Shown: in pieces, positions 63,142 to 64,000 of the stretch
How the letters are laid out: each line of letters starts with the position of its first letter
How positions within the stretch are numbered: position 1 is the first letter of the stretch
NCBI GenBank assembly: GCA_947498055.1
Contig: CANMJA010000001.1
Location: 204,533-268,532 of the forward strand
Direction of reading: 5' to 3'
DNA: 64,000 nt
DNA from: an uncultured Tenacibaculum sp.
Lineage (GTDB): Bacteria; Bacteroidota; Bacteroidia; Flavobacteriales; Flavobacteriaceae
The notes under the pieces: model-generated
Told to the model about the DNA's origin: nothing
What the model saw: only the letters and a program-made list of their open reading frames with translations
Database searches by the model: none
Position numbers and translations under genes: made by a program

Positions 63142-63160
63142 CGCATACAGAAACGCATAC
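63142..63160 (+). repeat. Right arm-type integrase site (tandem CGCATAC)
   Basis: CGCATACAGAAACGCATAC, a one-mismatch copy of 3915-3933 in the same orientation. It lies 93 bases inside the right tRNA repeat. The matching pair at the two ends is the expected arrangement for arm-binding sites of the integrase. Confidence 0.6.
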
Positions 63161-63253
63161 GATTTATGTTTTCTTTAAATAAATAAAAAACAACAACAAC
63201 TTGTTTGTCAGTTGGTTATGTTTTTTAAAGGTGGGGCTTTAGGCAGCTCGTCG

Positions 63254-63300
63254 GGCTCATAACCCGAAGGTCACTGGTTCGAGTCCAGTTCCCGCTACTA
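63254..63300 (+). repeat. attR: 47-bp tRNA-Met 3' fragment, right end of the ICE
   Basis: Identical to 3799-3845. Here the similarity to a tRNA extends a little further left (GGCAGCTCGTCGG, the end of the D-arm and a fully paired anticodon stem), but the D-stem partner and loop are shortened. The acceptor 5' strand is only loosely matched by GGTGGGG. I do not read it as a functional tRNA. This extra part is element DNA brought in from a former host. Confidence 0.9.
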
Positions 63301-63308
63301 GAATTGAC

Positions 63309-63339
63309 AAGGCTTTCAGGAAACTGAAAGCCTTTTTTT
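63309..63339 (+). terminator. tRNA-type terminator after attR
   Basis: An 11-bp perfect stem (63309-63319 with 63324-63334), a GAAA tetraloop and seven Ts. It differs in sequence from the hairpin after attL, so it belongs to the DNA originally downstream of the integration site. Confidence 0.8.
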
Positions 63340-63346
63340 GTTTTAC

Positions 63347-63367
63347 AGGTACAACATAGGTACAACA
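63347..63367 (+). repeat. Tandem AGGTACAACA repeat outside attR
   Basis: Two exact copies of AGGTACAACA separated by one base, 46 bases beyond the attR core. The layout (tRNA end, terminator, then a tandem ~10-base repeat) mirrors the left end of the ICE. This suggests the arm-type sites of a different, neighbouring integrative element. Confidence 0.5.
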
Positions 63368-63413
63368 AATTTTAAAAGTTTATTTTAAAATGGATCATGC
63401 CCAATTGTTGTGG

Positions 63414-64000
63414 TTACGCAAAAATTTGAGTTAATCTATATAGGAAGAATTCGACATTTCTTACGCCTCTAAATTGTGCTCTAAAAGCTTTGATTATTGC
63501 ATTGAAAGATTCTGCTGCTGCATTTGTGCTTCTATTATCAAAATAATTGAGTATTGATTGATAATTTAGGGCTATTGAGTTCGCTACAATATTAAAAGCT
63601 TTAAATCCTGACTCTTCGACTTCTTTAAACCAATGTGCTAGTTTAGTGTATGCTATTTCCTTAGTTATTGTTTTATTATTAAAAAGGGTTCTAAGTTTTT
63701 GACAGATTCCATATGCTTTTTTTATATCAGGATAGTTTTTAAATAAAATCTCACTCCTTCGTTTTTGTTTTTCAGTCCAGTCATCCTTTGTTTTATAGAG
63801 AAGGTATCGACTTCTAGCCAGCAATTGTTTTAAAGTATCTCCATTAGTAAAAGTTTCAGGAGTATATGTTTTATTATTATTTTTAGCTTCTTTTATCTGG
63901 TTGTTTTCTTGATCTATAGCTTCCCAACGATGTTTTATACGTATATCTTGTAAAGCATCTAAAGCTAATTTCTGTACATGGAATCTGTCTGTTACTTGCA
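63414..64000 (-). CDS. ISL3-type transposase, C-terminal part (runs off right edge)
   Basis: The frame is open to the right edge; a TTG at 63824 is not the true start. About 195 residues are visible, starting VTDRFHVQKLALDALQDIR and ending STNAAAESFNAIIKAFRAQF..., FFLYRLTQIFA. This is the end of an ISL3-family DDE transposase: the visible D and the final E in A-A-E-S are catalytic-type positions. The insertion sequence's end would lie just left of 63414, but I could not define its inverted repeat. Confidence 0.88.
   Translation of the reverse strand, partial: QVTDRFHVQKLALDALQDIRIKHRWEAIDQENNQIKEAKNNNKTYTPETFTNGDTLKQLLARSRYLLYKTKDDWTEKQKRRSEILFKNYPDIKKAYGICQKLRTLFNNKTITKEIAYTKLAHWFKEVEESGFKAFNIVANSIALNYQSILNYFDNRSTNAAAESFNAIIKAFRAQFRGVRNVEFFLYRLTQIFA

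Noticed and set aside
63231..63298. Complete tRNA-Met gene at the right end
   Set aside because: GGTGGGG could loosely pair with the acceptor 3' strand, but only nine bases remain where a full D-arm needs about fourteen, and the D-stem partner is absent.

Overview
The window is AT-rich Bacteroidota DNA, most likely from a marine or fish-associated flavobacterium (genus not determinable). The evidence is the Bacteroides-type tra genes, an RteC regulator, a type IX secretion sorting domain, a Bacteroidetes-type TssD (type VI subtype iii), and genes that mostly lack Shine-Dalgarno sequences.

Almost the whole window (about 3799 to 63300) is one integrative and conjugative element (ICE) of about 59.5 kb. 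It is bounded by a perfect 47-bp direct repeat that is the 3' part of a methionine (CAT anticodon) tRNA gene. A tyrosine integrase lies just inside the left repeat. An RteC-type regulator and an excisionase-like HTH protein lie near the right one. Neither repeat is attached to a complete tRNA, both flanks are themselves accessory DNA, and a second set of integrase-site-like repeats sits just beyond the right repeat. The ICE therefore probably sits in a tandem array of islands.

Layout. 1-3.8 kb (outside the ICE): the end of a large unknown protein plus a small partner, and an AbiEi/AbiEii-like type IV toxin-antitoxin pair. 3.9-7.3 kb: integrase and a convergent XRE / small protein / membrane protein / lipoprotein module. 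7.7-11.5 kb: a TssD (Hcp-like) - metzincin - MORN-repeat cassette, with the relic of a second effector. 12.3-14.2 kb: small ICE housekeeping genes, including a frameshifted DUF6908 gene and a RadC-like JAB protein. 14.6-23.4 kb: minus-strand tra operon in the order E, F, G, I, J, K, L, M, N, O, Q, including a 49-aa TraL. 24.1-31.4 kb: defence-like cargo on the opposite strand, inserted between traE and traD. It comprises a three-gene operon (coiled-coil protein, RNase HI, HelD-like helicase with a nuclease-like insertion) and a three-gene SMEK / middle component / SMC-like ATPase set that fits ABC-three-component systems. 31.4-33.4 kb: traD, traB-like, a small protein and traA. 33.4-34.1 kb: probable oriT. 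34.1-37.7 kb: mobA, mobB relaxase and mobC coupling protein. 37.8-46.5 kb: polymorphic toxin and immunity region, including a secreted 854-aa toxin, a Sel1/T9SS partner and several immunity-like genes. 47.1-48.6 kb: a second, diverged copy of the XRE/membrane/lipoprotein module. 49-51.7 kb: decaying lipoprotein cargo bracketed by a duplicated 3' fragment of the next gene. 51.7-62.8 kb: ICE core with a giant N6-methylase/SNF2 helicase, DUF1896, topoisomerase III, DUF4099/DUF3945, excisionase-like HTH and RteC. 63.4-64 kb: an ISL3-type transposase running off the edge.

How it works together: integrase and the Xis-like protein move the element in and out of the tRNA. RteC probably controls excision and transfer. 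MobA/MobB process oriT and MobC hands the DNA to the Tra type IV channel. The cargo looks aimed at phages and at competing bacteria (secreted toxins, type VI effector). No antibiotic-resistance gene was recognised. All functional assignments come from reading motifs by eye, without database searches.
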